This document shows, one piece after another, positions 23,958 to 35,668 of a stretch of 64,000 bases of DNA (the stretch's first letter is position 1; every line of letters starts with the position of its first letter). Position numbers and translations under genes: made by a program. The notes under the pieces are model-generated. The model made no database searches, was not told the DNA's origin, and saw nothing but the letters and a program-made list of their open reading frames with translations. Origin of the DNA: Undaria pinnatifida (Eukaryota > Sar > Phaeophyceae > Laminariales > Alariaceae); NCBI GenBank assembly GCA_012845835.1, contig JABAKD010000023.1:13222862-13286861 (forward strand), in the 5' to 3' direction.

Positions 23958-24235
23958 TGCGAGTCCGAACCTGGGGTTTCTCGCCTCGGGTCTTCCTCAC
24001 TCGCTGGTGGAAACTCTTAAGGAGCCGCCCTCATTGCACCCGAAAAAGAGTCCAACACCGACGGTGCCAACCCGTCGGTAGCCTCGTTGGGCGTTTGTGT
24101 CTGCAATGTCCCCCTCTGGGAACACCAGTCCTCGGCTCTTTGGGCCTGTAGTGTCCCCTCAGGAACATCAGGCCTCGGGAGCACGACGCGAGTCCGAACC
24201 CACGGTTTCTCGCGTCGTGGCCTCTTCGCGCTGTG
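23855..24235 (+). repeat. Direct repeat of about 140 bp, 240 bp apart, with internal 45-bp repeats
   Basis: TGGGAACACCAGTCCTCG, TCTTTGGGCCTGTA, GTGTCCCC, CCAGGCCTCG and GCGAGTCCGAACC recur in order at 23878-23985 and 24117-24215. Confidence 0.7.
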
Positions 24236-24954
24236 GCGTATAATCGCAAGAAAACTGTTCTAACTGACCCCGAAGGGGCAGGGGGCTCTGAGCTGTTTCT
24301 GCTTGACGAGACGCGCGATACTTCCGTCAATTTACGGGAATAGCGTCCAGCTGATCAGGGTGGAGGCCGTGGCGTCACCACTGGCCTGTCGCGCAGTGTC
24401 GGATCTTCTTCCTGTGCCTCTGGGGCAGACGTAGCCTAAAACACTTGGGTTAGCGTGCTAAAATCCGAAAGTGGGCCCGCAGACCCTGTGGGCGTCTTCT
24501 TGAGCGGGGCTCGGGCAGGTGCCAATAATGTTTCTCCTCGAGGTGGCTCTTTTCCGTTATGCCTCTTGGAGAAGGGAAACGAGGTAGCTTATCTCGACGA
24601 CTCCTCCTTGATGGAAAAAGGGACAGGGCGCCCGCTGCTATCGGGAGCAAACACCGAATCGAGCCTCGCAAAATATCTCGGTGTTTTAGTGTTGGCCTTT
24701 CCCACAGCTCAAACAGACTGCCACCTCGTGGTCATAAAAAGTGTTTGAGGGTCGACCGTGCCACACCTCAAATCGACCGCCACCGCCTCGTCAGGAAGAG
24801 GGGAGTATGAACATGTTCGCGTAAAAAGGTGACGTGCCGTCACCGCAGCTATACTGTTGACCAAAGGGTGCCTGGGGGGAAGCGCGCAATGCGCAGGCTC
24901 CCGGACCATGGTTGAAGGGCGCGGAGTTTGGAGCGCGTACCCACATTTCTGAGT
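24236..24954. other. No supported gene
   Basis: Short overlapping frames at 24450-24671 (-) and 24455-24810 (+). A YLDD string in the plus frame is not in a reverse-transcriptase context. Confidence 0.45.
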
Positions 24955-25627
24955 TTATGCCGTGGCTGAGGGAAACGGCACTGGAAGCGCGGTTCCCGTC
25001 GCCGAACTCAGGCCATGACCGAGGAGAACGTCGCTGGAAGCGCGCGTTCTTGACGCCGAAACAAAAACAATTACCTCGCTGGAGGGCACCACGCTCGAAG
25101 AGCTAGTTCCCACCGCCGGTACTACACCGTGTCGATCGTCCGCAGACGGCGTAGGAGCCCTTAGCAAAGGCAAGCTGTGCTGCGTCATTGGACAGGCTAG
25201 CAACCGCAACACGAGCATCTTCCGAAACGAAAACAGGCGCCCCCGACAGTGTTGTGGACGGTGCCGTACCGCAACACGAGCTGTCAATTGCCGTGATGGA
25301 ATGTGCCAGACTGGCGCACGAGACTATTTCCGCCCCCGGTTTTGGGCGACTCCAAAGCGCGTTTGAGGTGCAAAAGCGGGGGCAGAACAGGCGGGCGAGC
25401 ACGGGATACCACCTTCGTGATCCGACGTGTATGTGGTATCGTTGTGACAGTTTACCGGGCCCTGATCCTGGTGGTACCTTCGCAATTGACCTGAAAGATT
25501 GCGGCGATTTTCTTGTTGTTCGGGTGATAAGATTTATCGTCTCGGCGGTAGCAGACCATGCATGTTTGTCAATGTCGTTGTGCGTCATCGCCGCCAAGTT
25601 GTCCAAGTTCAGGGTTCGAACAGCCAC
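24955..25627 (-). pseudogene. Interrupted protein-like region, unknown family
   Basis: A 174-codon frame (25627-25103) reads as ordinary protein (for example VFVSEDARVAVASLSNDAAQ), then ends in a short Cys/Ser tail. An overlapping frame (25287-24955) continues with Ser/Val/Ala-rich sequence. A single frame change near 25160 would join them. The opposite strand is also open (25188-25640, 150 codons), so the strand is uncertain. No domain is recognised. Confidence 0.2.
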
Positions 25628-25640
25628 TCACTGTAATTAA
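25188..25640 (+). CDS. Unidentified 150-codon open frame antisense to the preceding entry
   Basis: Open on the plus strand, with protein-like stretches such as GTFAIDLKDCGDFLVVRVIRF near its end. It overlaps the minus-strand frame at 25103-25627 almost completely; at most one can be coding. No splice sites or domains settle the choice. Confidence 0.15.
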   Translation: MDRLATATRASSETKTGAPDSVVDGAVPQHELSIAVMECARLAHETISAPGFGRLQSAFEVQKRGQNRRASTGYHLRDPTCMWYRCDSLPGPDPGGTFAIDLKDCGDFLVVRVIRFIVSAVADHACLSMSLCVIAAKLSKFRVRTATHCN

Positions 25641-26221
25641 AGGATGCCTTCAATGCTTGAAGGAATGGTTGTCTTCGTGGCAGTTAAGGCGAGGCTCCCG
25701 GTTTCCTCGGAGGGCATCAGCGCGAGGTGAAAAGAGGACGCTCCAAACGGGAGCGTCGTCAGTCACAAACGAGGCATTAGGCAGAACGGCGAAAACTTCT
25801 GCATAATGATGCTCTTCTAGTGGCCAGCAGCTCGATGTGTGGCCGAGCCAAGGGTCAGATGAACCATCGATGGGCATGACAGTTGAATGGTGGCTCGATC
25901 CCGTGTGCCACGAAAGCGACTGGGACGGCACTCGGCCTCGGCCGCACCCATGATCTGCGGGCAGGGGCCCCGAGGGGGCGGATGACTGCGCTCCCGACGT
26001 AAAAGCAAGCAGGGAAATAAAATGTTTCGTCGTTGACAACAGGTGTCTCATTATGCGCATAGTCTCTAAGAGCCCGCTATATAGTATCCAATGAGGGGTA
26101 GGGCCGCCGATCCGTTGCCTTTGAACAAGGGTACAACGCAGGCATGAGAGCCGCAAATTGCTCATTCGCCGCCACCCGAACCACCTCCAACACCACATCC
26201 GTCCCCGGAGACAAAACACGC
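25641..26221. other. Open frame of doubtful coding value
   Basis: A 191-codon minus frame (26225-25650) is Trp/Cys-rich and shows no domain. I see no splice or start evidence to support it. Confidence 0.4.
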
Positions 26222-27059
26222 TCACTCCTCGTGAGCGGTCAGCATAAGTACGAGAAACTCCCGTGATAAACCAGAAAAAAGCGTTCCGCTACACGTTCCA
26301 AAAATATGCAGCTTTGTGTAGCCCTCCTCCGTGTCAACTCCGTCGAAGTGCGTCATCAGCAGACGCAATAGGAGGACGAAAACCTCAGGCCCAGATAGTC
26401 CTGCCATGGCTCTTGACACCTCTTTCCTGTTACCACGGCCACCTCGATGTGGTCGTCCGTGCTCGAGAACGAAGAGGAGAGGGAGGAGGTTGACGACCCA
26501 TCCCACGCTGAACGTTCTCTCGCGCCATTCCTCCGCACACCGCTGCCTCCGCCAGAGCTGCGCCACCTGCCCCGGCAATTGGTCAAAGGTTGCCCCCTCG
26601 GCGGCGCCCTGAGCCACACCAGCACCCGATACGCTTCCCCTGCCTCCACCACCGCTGTCACCCCCGTGGCGGTGGTGGTGGTCGCCACCCTCATTATTTT
26701 TGCCGCCACCCCCTCGGTTGCAGTCCTCGCGGTCAGGAATGTCGTTACGCCGCTGTTTCTCCCGGTTGCTTCCCGCCAACTCGTCCGCCAGAGTTTGGCC
26801 AGAAGACGGGGTCGGCGGCCTCGTTGTGGGCCATCCGTAGGGCCTTGACGAGGCCAAGGGTCCAGGCGGCCCGCGTCTGTCTTGCATAGGAGGTATAATT
26901 CATGTGAGCCCATGCCGCCTCCACCGAAAGGGCGCCCGCTTGCTGCAACTCCGCATATGCCAAGTCCAAGGGGTCGGCATGGGCGCCCAGATCCCGGGAG
27001 GTCTGGGGGTGACGCTCTGCCAAGCGCGGAGAGCTCAAGTGGCGGCGGTGGTGCCCCAT
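26222..27059 (-). pseudogene. Protein-like frames joined by a frame change, unknown family
   Basis: Two overlapping minus-strand frames look like one interrupted coding region. The first (27059-26745) contains DPLDLAYAELQQAGALSVEA followed by a basic alanine-rich stretch. The second (26887-26222, 221 codons, ATG at 26887) holds a Gly/His-rich low-complexity segment, then a hydrophobic segment around VVNLLPLLFVLEH and a leucine-rich segment (PEVFVLLLRLLM). They would join by a frame change near 26810. The order of a helical N-part and a Gly-rich basic middle could fit a retroelement Gag-like protein, but no zinc knuckle, protease or reverse transcriptase motif was found nearby. Function is unknown. 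Confidence 0.25.
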
Positions 27060-27680
27060 CGTGCGCGGGGGGGGCAGCTAGTGGCTCTCCCCCGTGTCTG
27101 GCGAAAGCTGTCGTTGAGACACCCCCGCGTGCGGTGGAGGTTGGCCCGTATTTTACTCTGCGCCAACCGGTGAGTCGACCCTCTGGGTTGGTGGGCCCGG
27201 GTGGTGGTATGGTCGCCGGTCTTCTTTCTCGTCACCGGAACCGGCCTCCGGTAATCCCGCCCGTCTCGAGTCGCGGGATCTCGAGCGAGCGCTCCCTGTC
27301 TCGTGGGCATCCAGGTTGGGGCGCTTGGAAGACCTCAGCCTGCTCCGAGGAGCCCGCGTCTTCACTAGTAGACGTTTTGTTGGTTGTTGTCTGAAGGAAA
27401 GGCAGCGGAGGGAGGGGGTGTGAGGGAAGGTGGCGGGATGGGAACGACGCGTAAAGAAGCTATGCAGATATATTGTTGTGGTGTCCCTGATGCAAGTAGC
27501 GGTAATATCTGTGTGCCAGCAAGCAGCAATGTATGGGCCTAGACTCCGTCCATCATCAGTGATGGTAGCAGCCACGACAACTACCCGTATAATAGAGGAC
27601 AGCGATAAGAAGGGTTACATCCACCAAAACCACAACGTAAGAGCAGCGCCCAGTCTGACCGTAGGGTATACGGGTAACGC
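27060..27680. other. Open frames without recognisable features
   Basis: Minus frames 27035-27310 and 27153-27575 and a plus frame 26882-27394 overlap. One of the minus frames shares the reading frame of the 26745-27059 frame but is separated from it by stops. Confidence 0.4.
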
Positions 27681-27681
27681 C

Positions 27682-28400
27682 TGCACCAACCGCAGCAAAA
27701 GCGGCCGAAAATGCGCAGCACTGACCCTAACCGCAGTGCACGGGGTGCAACACAGCAAAGGTACGTCTGCACCGATCGCACTAAATCAGGCAGCAGACCA
27801 AGGCTACGGTAGGGGGGGTACCCCCATTTTCACTGGTGTGTTTGAGTCACTCGCACGAGTGGCTCTGTACCCCACGGATGAAGACGGTTTAGGCATTTGT
27901 TTCGGCGCAGCTTAGATCACCTTTGCATTGCGGATTGATTTCGTCAATGTAAAGAATGAAGAACGCGTAAGATCGCATAGGAACGAAGGGGTTACTCGCG
28001 CGAGTGACCCCTGGCCACTGAAATAAAAGGCGCAAAAGGGGACCCCCCTACCGTAGCCTGGGTCAGCATTAAACCTAGGCGGGGGGGGGTGGCACAGGAA
28101 AGCGTCCCCCAAAATGCCCACGCCCATCGCACCAAAACAGGCAGCATTTAACCTAGGTGCAGTTTAGGTGGGGGTACTACAGCAAAGGGTTGCACAAGAC
28201 GCCCACGCCGATCGCTCCAAAAATAGGCAGCATTTATCCCACGCAGAGTAGTGTAGGGGGGCAGCACAGTAAAATGGCGCCTAACTGGCCGACGCTCATC
28301 GCACCAAAACAGCCAGCGTTTAACCTAGGGGTAGCGCATAGGGGTTGCACAGTGAAGGGCAGCCCAACACGCCGACACTCTTCACACCACGCCAACGTTA
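27682..28400 (+). repeat. Diverged tandem repeat, unit about 85-90 bp
   Basis: CCGATCGCACCAAAACAGGC, AGCATTTAACCTAGG, GGGG-TGCACAG and AAGGC blocks recur at about 27769, 28121, 28206 and 28293. A 12-bp perfect palindrome (ACTCGCGCGAGT, 27994-28005) and an imperfect one (CACTCGCACGAGTG) near 27849 sit inside the array region. Confidence 0.65.
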
Positions 28401-28423
28401 TCATACGAAACTCATCCAAATGA

Positions 28424-28472
28424 TCTCAATTCGGGTAATTACAGGCCTTTCGAGGCCGTATCTTAACAAATA
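28424..28472 (-). repeat. Inverted copy of the ACGGCCTCG-GAAAGGCCT repeat
   Basis: Reads TCAATTCGGGTAATTACAGG then CCTTTCGAGGCCGTATCTTA on the plus strand; the reverse complement aligns with 10771-10814. Confidence 0.45.
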
Positions 28473-28659
28473 CTGCTAGATAGACAGAAAGCGAGCGATC
28501 GATGTCGTACTAAGCAGCTTGCTAAGTTGAGTATCGAACCCAAACTTGTTCAACTCACAGGTGACGTCGTTAGATTATTTTATAAAATACTCGTACTACT
28601 GCTACTCCGGTGCATTGCATCAGACTTTCGGGGGAAATCTGTTGTTGTTGTTGAGATGA

Positions 28660-28691
<32 letters not shown>

Positions 28692-29112
28692 TTGCTGTTG
28701 TTGTTGTTGTTCTCACATTAAATCGCATGGTCACGTCCGCGGTCACAGGACAGGCTCCAGCACTCAGGAGCTAAATAATACCCCAGGGAAAAAACACAAA
28801 CCAAAAGGTGGCACAGGCTTATTTTACAGCTGACGCGATTCATGCCTCCGGCAGAAACATACAAAAAGTGAGATGGGGAGTCAGCCTACGATGTGCGTGG
28901 TCTATACTGGTGCATACGTCCCACTACCCACGCCCGGAAAAACTGACTATACCGCTTGAGGAAAGACCACCATGTATATATTAAACGTAGTACCTATCAC
29001 TACGAATACGCACGACAGACGCAAGTCAGTTGCAAAAAAGAGAGCAATTAAAAGGAAAACATAGAAAGGAGAGGAAAGGAAAGAAAATGAAGCAAAAAAG
29101 AAAAATATATAT
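28473..29112. repeat. (TTG)n microsatellite and flanks
   Basis: A GTTGTT run at about 28640-28712 is the only clear feature; an A/G-rich stretch follows at 29030-29110. No gene. Confidence 0.7.
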
Positions 29113-30655
29113 CCGACCACCTGCACGATCGCCTAGACCTAGCACCACGCGTAAAACAAGCTGCTACATATCTTTGATCCCACAGCCGAAGTATATTTGA
29201 ATGTTATTTGTGACCTAAACCTCCTAAAACATCTCTCCCCCCCCCCCTCTTGCTCTCCCTTACTCAAACGCCCCACCAAATATCGAAATCCGCCACATTA
29301 ATAAACACTTCACGCACAGGATATCACCTCATTATCTTTCGAGAGCCATCCATGCCAAGGTGTGCCCCCCCCCCCCCGCCTCGAACGCCCATCACCCGCA
29401 CCATCGCCTAGACCTAGCACCACACGTACAACAAACCCCTCACCTAAAGCCCTTCCTCCCCCCCCCCCCCCCCCCTCCAACGCCCCCTCTTTTCCGACCA
29501 CCTGCACGATCGCCTAGACCTAGCACCACGCGTATAACAAGCTGCTACATATCTTTGATCTCACAGCCGAAGTGTATTTGAATATTATTTGTGACCTAAA
29601 CCTCCTAAACCCCCCCCCCCCCCCCCCCCCCTCTTGCTCTCCCTTACTCAAACGCCCCACCAAATATCAAAATCCGCCACATTAATAAACACTTCACGCA
29701 CAGGATATCACCTCATTATCTTTCGAGAGCCATCCATGCCGCTGTGTTCCCTCCCCCCTCCCCGCCTCGAACGCCCCCTTTTTCCCCATCACCCGCACCA
29801 TCGCCTAGACCTAGCACCACACGTATAACAAACCCATCACCTAAAGCCCTTCCCCCCCCCCCCCCCCCCCCCTCCAACGCCCCCTCTTTTCCGACCACCT
29901 GCACGATCGCCTAGACCTAGCACCACGCGTATAACAAGCTGCTACATATCTTTGATCTCACAGCCGAAGTGTATTTGAATATTATTTGTGACCTAAACCT
30001 CCTAAAAAATCCCCCCCCCCCCCCCCCCCCTCTTGCTCTCCCTTACTCAAACGCCCCACCAAATATCAAAATCCGCCACATTAATAAACACTTCACGCAC
30101 AGGATATCACCTCATTATCTTTCGAGAGCCATACATGCCGCTGTGTTCCCTCCCCCCCCCCCGCCTCGAACGCCCCCTTTTTCTCCATCACCCGCACCAT
30201 CGCCTAGACCTAGCACCACACGTATAACAAACCCCTCACCTAAAGCCCTTCCTCCCCCCCCCCCCCCCCCCCTCCAACGCCCCCTCTTTTCCGACCACCT
30301 GCACGATCGCCTAGACCTAGCACCACGCGTATAACAAGCTGCTACATATCTTTGATCTCACAGCCGAAGTGTATTTGAATATTATTTGTGACCTAAACCT
30401 CCTAAAAAATCCCCCCCCCCCCCCCCCCCCTCTTGCTCTCCCTTACTCAAACGCCCCACCAAATATCAAAATCCGCCACATTAATAAACACTTCACGCAC
30501 AGGATATCACCTCATTATCTTTCGAGAGCCATACATGCCGCTGTGTTCCCTCCCCCCCCCCCGCCTCGAACGCCCCCTTTTTCCCCATCACCCGCACCAT
30601 CGCCTAGACCTAGCACCACACGTAAAACAAACCCCTCACCTAAAGCCCTTCCTCC
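29113..30655 (+). repeat. Satellite of about 400-bp units with poly-C tracts, four copies
   Basis: Units start with CCGACCACCTGCACGATCGC at 29113, 29494, 29891 and 30291 (spacings 381, 397 and 400). Each holds two related half-units sharing CGCCTAGACCTAGCACCAC, and poly-C runs whose lengths differ between copies. Each carries the R1-like frame IFDLTAEVYLNIICDLNLLK at its 'TTTGATCTCACAGCC' block. The last unit runs into R1 copy C. Confidence 0.85.
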
Positions 30656-30734
30656 CCCCCCGCCCCCCCCCCCGCCCCCACACCCCCCACCTCCCCCCCA
30701 ACCCATCCCATCCCCACCTCCTCGAACACTCCAC

Positions 30735-31352
30735 CCTCTCTTTACTCACTGATTGTACGGCTTACCCCAGCCAGGATATACATGATAAACTGATGTATTA
30801 TTTCCAAAACCGTCACATTTATCCCCTCAAAATAATGTATAGTTTCCAGGCACATATTGAGCTGCCCCCCCCCCCCGCCCCAACCCCCCCCCCCCCCGCC
30901 CCCAATAATATACTGATGCCAAAACCGTCAGATTTATCCCCTCGAAAGGATTTATAGCTTACATGCACAAATCGCCCCCTTCCCCCCTCCTCCAAACCCG
31001 CGCGCTTTTGATCAAAACCAGGCCCCCACGTCCTTCAAAACTCCGCCCCACCCCCTCACCGGTTATTCGACTTACAAGATTCACTTGATCAAAGGTTACA
31101 TTTCCCTTCACAGCTGTCAGATTTTGTCCCCCTCAGAAACGGGTTTTATAGTTTCCGCGCACAGACTGACTAAAATCATCCTGTTGACCCTGATAGCTAC
31201 ACTGTAGTTGTAAGGGGAGTCGCCGACCTATATCCTTAATGAGGACACACAACTCGTAATACGCGCGATCGGAGTATCACACACAGCTTGCAAAGATGAG
31301 TTTCGACGAAATCTTCGATCTCACAGCTGGAGTGTATTTTCATTTTTTATAA
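30735..31352 (+). repeat. R1 dispersed repeat, copy C
   Basis: Follows directly on the 400-bp satellite. Has the same block order, and the terminal 18-codon frame is intact (31296-31352, MSFDEIFDLTAGVYFHFL). Confidence 0.8.
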
Positions 31353-33380
31353 TATATATAAAAAAAAGAAAAGACAAGAAAAGCAACAAAAGACAAGACA
31401 AGCAGAGGAAGAAGGGAAAGGAAAAGAGAAAAAACGTCAAACTAGCAGAACCTAGGAACTGACTAAAGAACGCCCAACGCAGAGGGCACGGTGATAGCAC
31501 TGGTACTGCTGACGCGGGTTGGGATTTTCGCTGGTCTTTCTGTCGGCGATAGTCTTTTGGCGTTGTACTTCTGTGCGCATTCTACCTGCCGCCGCCACCA
31601 CTGCTTTTTGCGGAAATTTTTGCATGTACCGGGCCAGCGTTTTATAATTCGCCCGTGGAATTTCGTGGAAACCCCTATCGTATGTAGACCTAGGTCTAGA
31701 GGGAAAAAAACAGAGTTTTGGGTGCGATGCCGCAAGGGATTACAGCCGCTCTGTGCCACCATATCCCTTTTTGTGTCGACTACGAGTGTGGAACGGTTGT
31801 TGACTAGCTTGCCTGTCCATCAGAATGTTACGCACGGCCGTGGTAGGTCTGTGCAACGAGTGCAATGCTGCTGTAGAGTGCTATATTCTGGCGATACCTT
31901 TTTTACAGTTTGGTAGGATACGCGGAAGATGTGGCACCTCGGGACTCGAGACGTACGGCATGCGGAAGGTTCACGAATAAATACAGCAGCATGCTGAATT
32001 CCGGACGGAGAGTGTACAGTTTGTCCTACCATATAGCCTGGTATGTAGCAGGTGCAGTATAGCACCGATAGTAATAATCTTCAGTTCCAATCCGTACGTG
32101 TGCATGCTTCGGCCTTTCGTGGGCCACACCACTGAGACGAGACATGGGCCCATACAACGCACGTACGAATACGCATGTATGTGCGAGGCTTGCACTGGTT
32201 TATACCGCAGCCTGGATTAGCTGCCTGTGTACGCTCCTCATGGCATACAAAACAGACTTCGCCTATCTACCTGCGGCATTGCCCCCGGTAGGTATCGTTT
32301 GCTTTGCGCGCATGCACAGACAGCGACGACGCGGCCTCGACGTGTCTAAGCTTGACTGGAATCATATTTGTATCTGAAAATTATTCCTGCTCAGACCTCC
32401 TGCCCATCAGCCGTGGGTCCACCCTACCTAGCCAAACCTGGGCGCTACTGGTTGGCACGTGCTACACGTCTGCGTAGGAATATCAAACGGCAGCCTCCCA
32501 CTTAAGCGTTCTATCTTACTTTTGGCGGTACTCCGCTCACAACTCCACCTCTCACGTCAGTGTTGCCAACGTCACCGTCTTTTCTAGTCCCTCGGTCGTC
32601 ACATCACTCACTCCCCTCCCTAACACCAACACCCCATAACAAAAGGTAGACTGCCCCCTCCACCTCTACCCCGTCCACAGCACAAGCGAAGCCAGACGGT
32701 TCTGGTCATGCTTGAGCTGTTTGCGACGCAGGGACCCTTGGAAGAGTGGTGTTTTCGCTGGTGTTGTTGCTAAATTTTTTCCCGCTTCGCTTCAACATCT
32801 TTCTTGAATTCCTGCGAAAAAGTTGCACTCGCAGCCTTCCACCTCTAGTCGGTCGGCCAGCACCTCGTTCTGGAATTGCTACAGCTTCATTCCGGCTCGC
32901 CGCAAAGGCAGTGAAGTCCAGTACCTGCGGACTTTTCCCTTTCGAGATACTAAGGTGGCGAAAGGCTTGACGACAGTGTCCTGGCAGACATCCTGCTAAC
33001 GGCGCGAACGGATCAAACAGCAAGGAGGACAGAGGGGATGGCGACACGAGGGGTTACCTGTCACCGAAAACTCAACGCTATCATAACGCCGCAATTCGAA
33101 GTGGCAACGGAGTAAAGGCAGGCAGTATACATTGAGTCTAAATAACGATGCACGAATGCAGCTCCATACAGAGCAGCTGGTGTTCAACCGTCACCTCCAG
33201 ATGTAGCGAAAAAGATGCAAACCCCACGCTGGTCTCGCTAACAATCCGCGCGGCCACTAGCCCAGAAAAAATCCACGGCATGTGATATCTTCTTCAATCT
33301 CACCATTGAAAAGTGGGGTCGACTACCACCAGGCTGTATGTATCTCCAGAAAATTGTCTATCAGCATAGAGCGTAAACCC
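31353..33380. other. No confident gene
   Basis: An A/G-rich stretch follows R1 copy C (31360-31440). At 31463-31916 both strands are open (141 codons on plus, 99 on minus). A further open minus frame lies at 32706-33047. None carries a known motif. Confidence 0.4.
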
Positions 33381-33617
33381 CTAGCAAACGCTAGCAACTC
33401 CGAGTCCGTGCTCCCGTGCCGTCGTTGGAATTACTGGGGGTTTTAGCGTCGACAACGATCCTTGAGAGGGGTGGCCAGAACTAGAGTTCACCGCGGCTGG
33501 TTTGGACGCAAAGCGAGTGACTGTAATTGAATTACGAGGGAAAGCGACCCATAAATAGTGCTGCTTATTTGGTACATTGCAACTCTCCGTTGTGCTCAGC
33601 ACGCCCCCCTCTGGCAT
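33381..33617 (-). CDS. Possible exon or short ORF, 78 aa, downstream of the three-exon candidate
   Basis: An ATG-started open frame begins 5 bp past the stop of the preceding candidate gene on the same strand. It is Ser/Pro/Thr-rich in its second half (VNSSSGHPSQGSLSTLKPP). It could be an alternative last exon or a chance frame. No domain is recognised. Confidence 0.18.
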   Translation of the reverse strand: MPEGGVLSTTESCNVPNKQHYLWVAFPRNSITVTRFASKPAAVNSSSGHPSQGSLSTLKPPVIPTTAREHGLGVASVC

Positions 33618-33621
33618 ATGC

Positions 33622-34635
33622 CTACTGTACTACTTCGCTAAATACGAAGACATCATACGCGGTGGCACGCAAACAATAGTTTTCGATTATGCTGACTGCG
33701 CCCAGGTGAGTTGAGTTATGAATTGACGATCTCCAAAGATCCCAACCATACCGAAGTCGCGTTTTTATTGCGGTCGTGACAGTGAGCCAATTATAGCCAA
33801 TGCGGTCAAACTTTGTGTGGCGCCGTACAACGGTATAGCCCCAATGATCTACGAAGCAATCGAGCCGCCCTGTCCATGATATATTTTTTTGTTGTCTCCC
33901 CATAGCTATGAAGCCCCCCCCCGTCCCTCCCGGCGCAAGCACGTCTAAACTCACCTTGATGAGATAAAATCGAAGACCGGATCCAATAGGCCAAGGTCTT
34001 CCGCATCCGGCTCCATTTTGTCGGGGGCTCTAACTGAGACTCGCCGTCTGGGGCGCTGGAAATTGGGATGATAGGAAGACAGATTTTGGGGACGGGCGAT
34101 AAGCAGCAAGGTGATATTTCCGCCAACCGGTCATAGCATACGAGGCAAGCAATCGTTTGCAATCCCAGGTACACGCACGAAACAAGGGGAAAAAAAGGCG
34201 CCTGAGACGCGACCTCATTGTACTCGCTCACATGGTTCGCAATCCAAGCGCAACCTTTATCTTTGTCACCTGTGATTCTTCAAGTGTTTTTTGAGTAAAT
34301 TGGTACTCAACCCCGACACGATATATGACACGCCGGAGGGTTTGAAACTTACCAGCACAACCTAACGTATCACTGTGCTTGCTAGGACAGAACGACTGCG
34401 GGAAGTATCGTTTTCTTCCGGCCCAACGGGCGTCTCCTGCTTGACTTGCTGCCTTGTCATACCACGACAGTGGCGGCCGGACGGATTCAACCACAAAGAA
34501 AGTAGAAAACATCAAGGGGTCAACGGCGGTATGCTCATCAATGCATATTTCACACTGACGGGGCGGTTTTGGATTCAGCACCAAAATTGAAAAATGAACG
34601 TAGAAGTTTATTACATGGGCAGAGCACATGAACAT
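33622..34635 (-). CDS. Candidate three-exon gene, 250 aa, unknown function
   Basis: Proposed exons on the minus strand are 34635-34232, 34055-33955 and 33869-33622 (404+101+248 = 753 bases, 251 codons with the stop). Intron 1 (176 bp) runs from a GTGAGC donor to a good acceptor after a pyrimidine-rich tract (AATTTCCAG). Intron 2 (85 bp) has a strong AAG|GTGAGT donor and a weaker ACAG acceptor with little polypyrimidine. Both junctions keep the frame: phase 2 then phase 1. The start is the ATG at 34635. The product has a Cys pair (CEIC) near residue 30, then mixed polar and aromatic sequence such as RLDCFVDHWGYTVV in the last exon. No signal peptide or known domain is recognised. A further open stretch at 33381-33617 could be an extra exon. 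Three phase-consistent pieces are better than chance but do not prove a gene. Confidence 0.38.
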
Positions 34636-35623
34636 TTACAACTGACACTCACCGCATCGCTCTACCCGGGAATGCTATGCATGGTTTTGCGCCGATGTCG
34701 TCCGTCACGGCCCTGAGCCCCACTCCACGAACAGGCGCATGATTGGTGCGCGTGGTGGCCTTCACGCCCACCGCGCAACGTCCTAAAAGATTGGTAGGGA
34801 ACAGCATCACCAGTCACACGTCAGCAGGCAGAAACAGTCTGGACGCCATTACGCCAATACTGTACATCTGAGGAGGGGAAGAACGTGAAAGGATGTGAGG
34901 TATGGGATGGAAACAAGTTCAAGAGATGAATGTCCACGGAACGTGGCGCGCATCACACGCGTTGCGATGCACGTTGCTCAAGCCTGAACGAGAGACATGA
35001 ACGAATCGTCCCTCCGCGCCATCTGCTCGACAACCAGTCAACCTCACCTTAACGTGGCGGAATCCGTTCCCCTTCTCCGCGTTTTTCACTCCTGCCAAAG
35101 GCCGTATTGTGCTCCCGATGGATGTCTCGGCGTTGAGGATCTAATCAATCTATGAGCACCTTTTTGTTCAAGAAGCAAGGGCGAAGAGAGAAACGGTGCT
35201 GTACAGATGCTGCTGACTCCTATCTCGGATGACTTGAGGTTCCTACCAACCAGAGTACACTACCTGTGCACTTGACAACCTGTGTACTTGAACAATCTGT
35301 GTAAGTGTACATGAGTGTACGGCGACAGTTGCTTGGCGATACGAACAGCAGGGCACCGTAAACAGCAGCAACATAATCCTCAACAGCTAGCGGAACCGAC
35401 ACAGCTACTACTACTGACACTGTACAGCATAGACCCCAGCTTTTGCTGCGGCTACTGCTGCTTCATGTGACAGTTGCTGTTGCCATGCCTATCACTGCCG
35501 CTGTTATTCTACACGTGGTGAAACAGTATATCGACTACGTGCGCGGTGTGCATGTTGACCGGCAATACGGTACGTGCGTTGGGGAGCCGCGGGCTGCAGC
35601 AGCAGTAGCAGTAGAAGAAGGAC

Positions 35624-35668
<45 letters not shown>

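Noticed and set aside
24560-24640. YLDD string resembling a reverse-transcriptase active site
   Set aside because: The flanking residues lack the other conserved RT blocks and the frame is short.
25650-26225. 191-codon minus frame
   Set aside because: Trp/Cys-rich, with no motif and no splice context; kept only as an unresolved stretch.
29113-30655. Regularly spaced repeats as a CRISPR-like array
   Set aside because: The units are about 400 bp with related interiors, not short repeats separated by unique spacers, and the DNA is eukaryotic.
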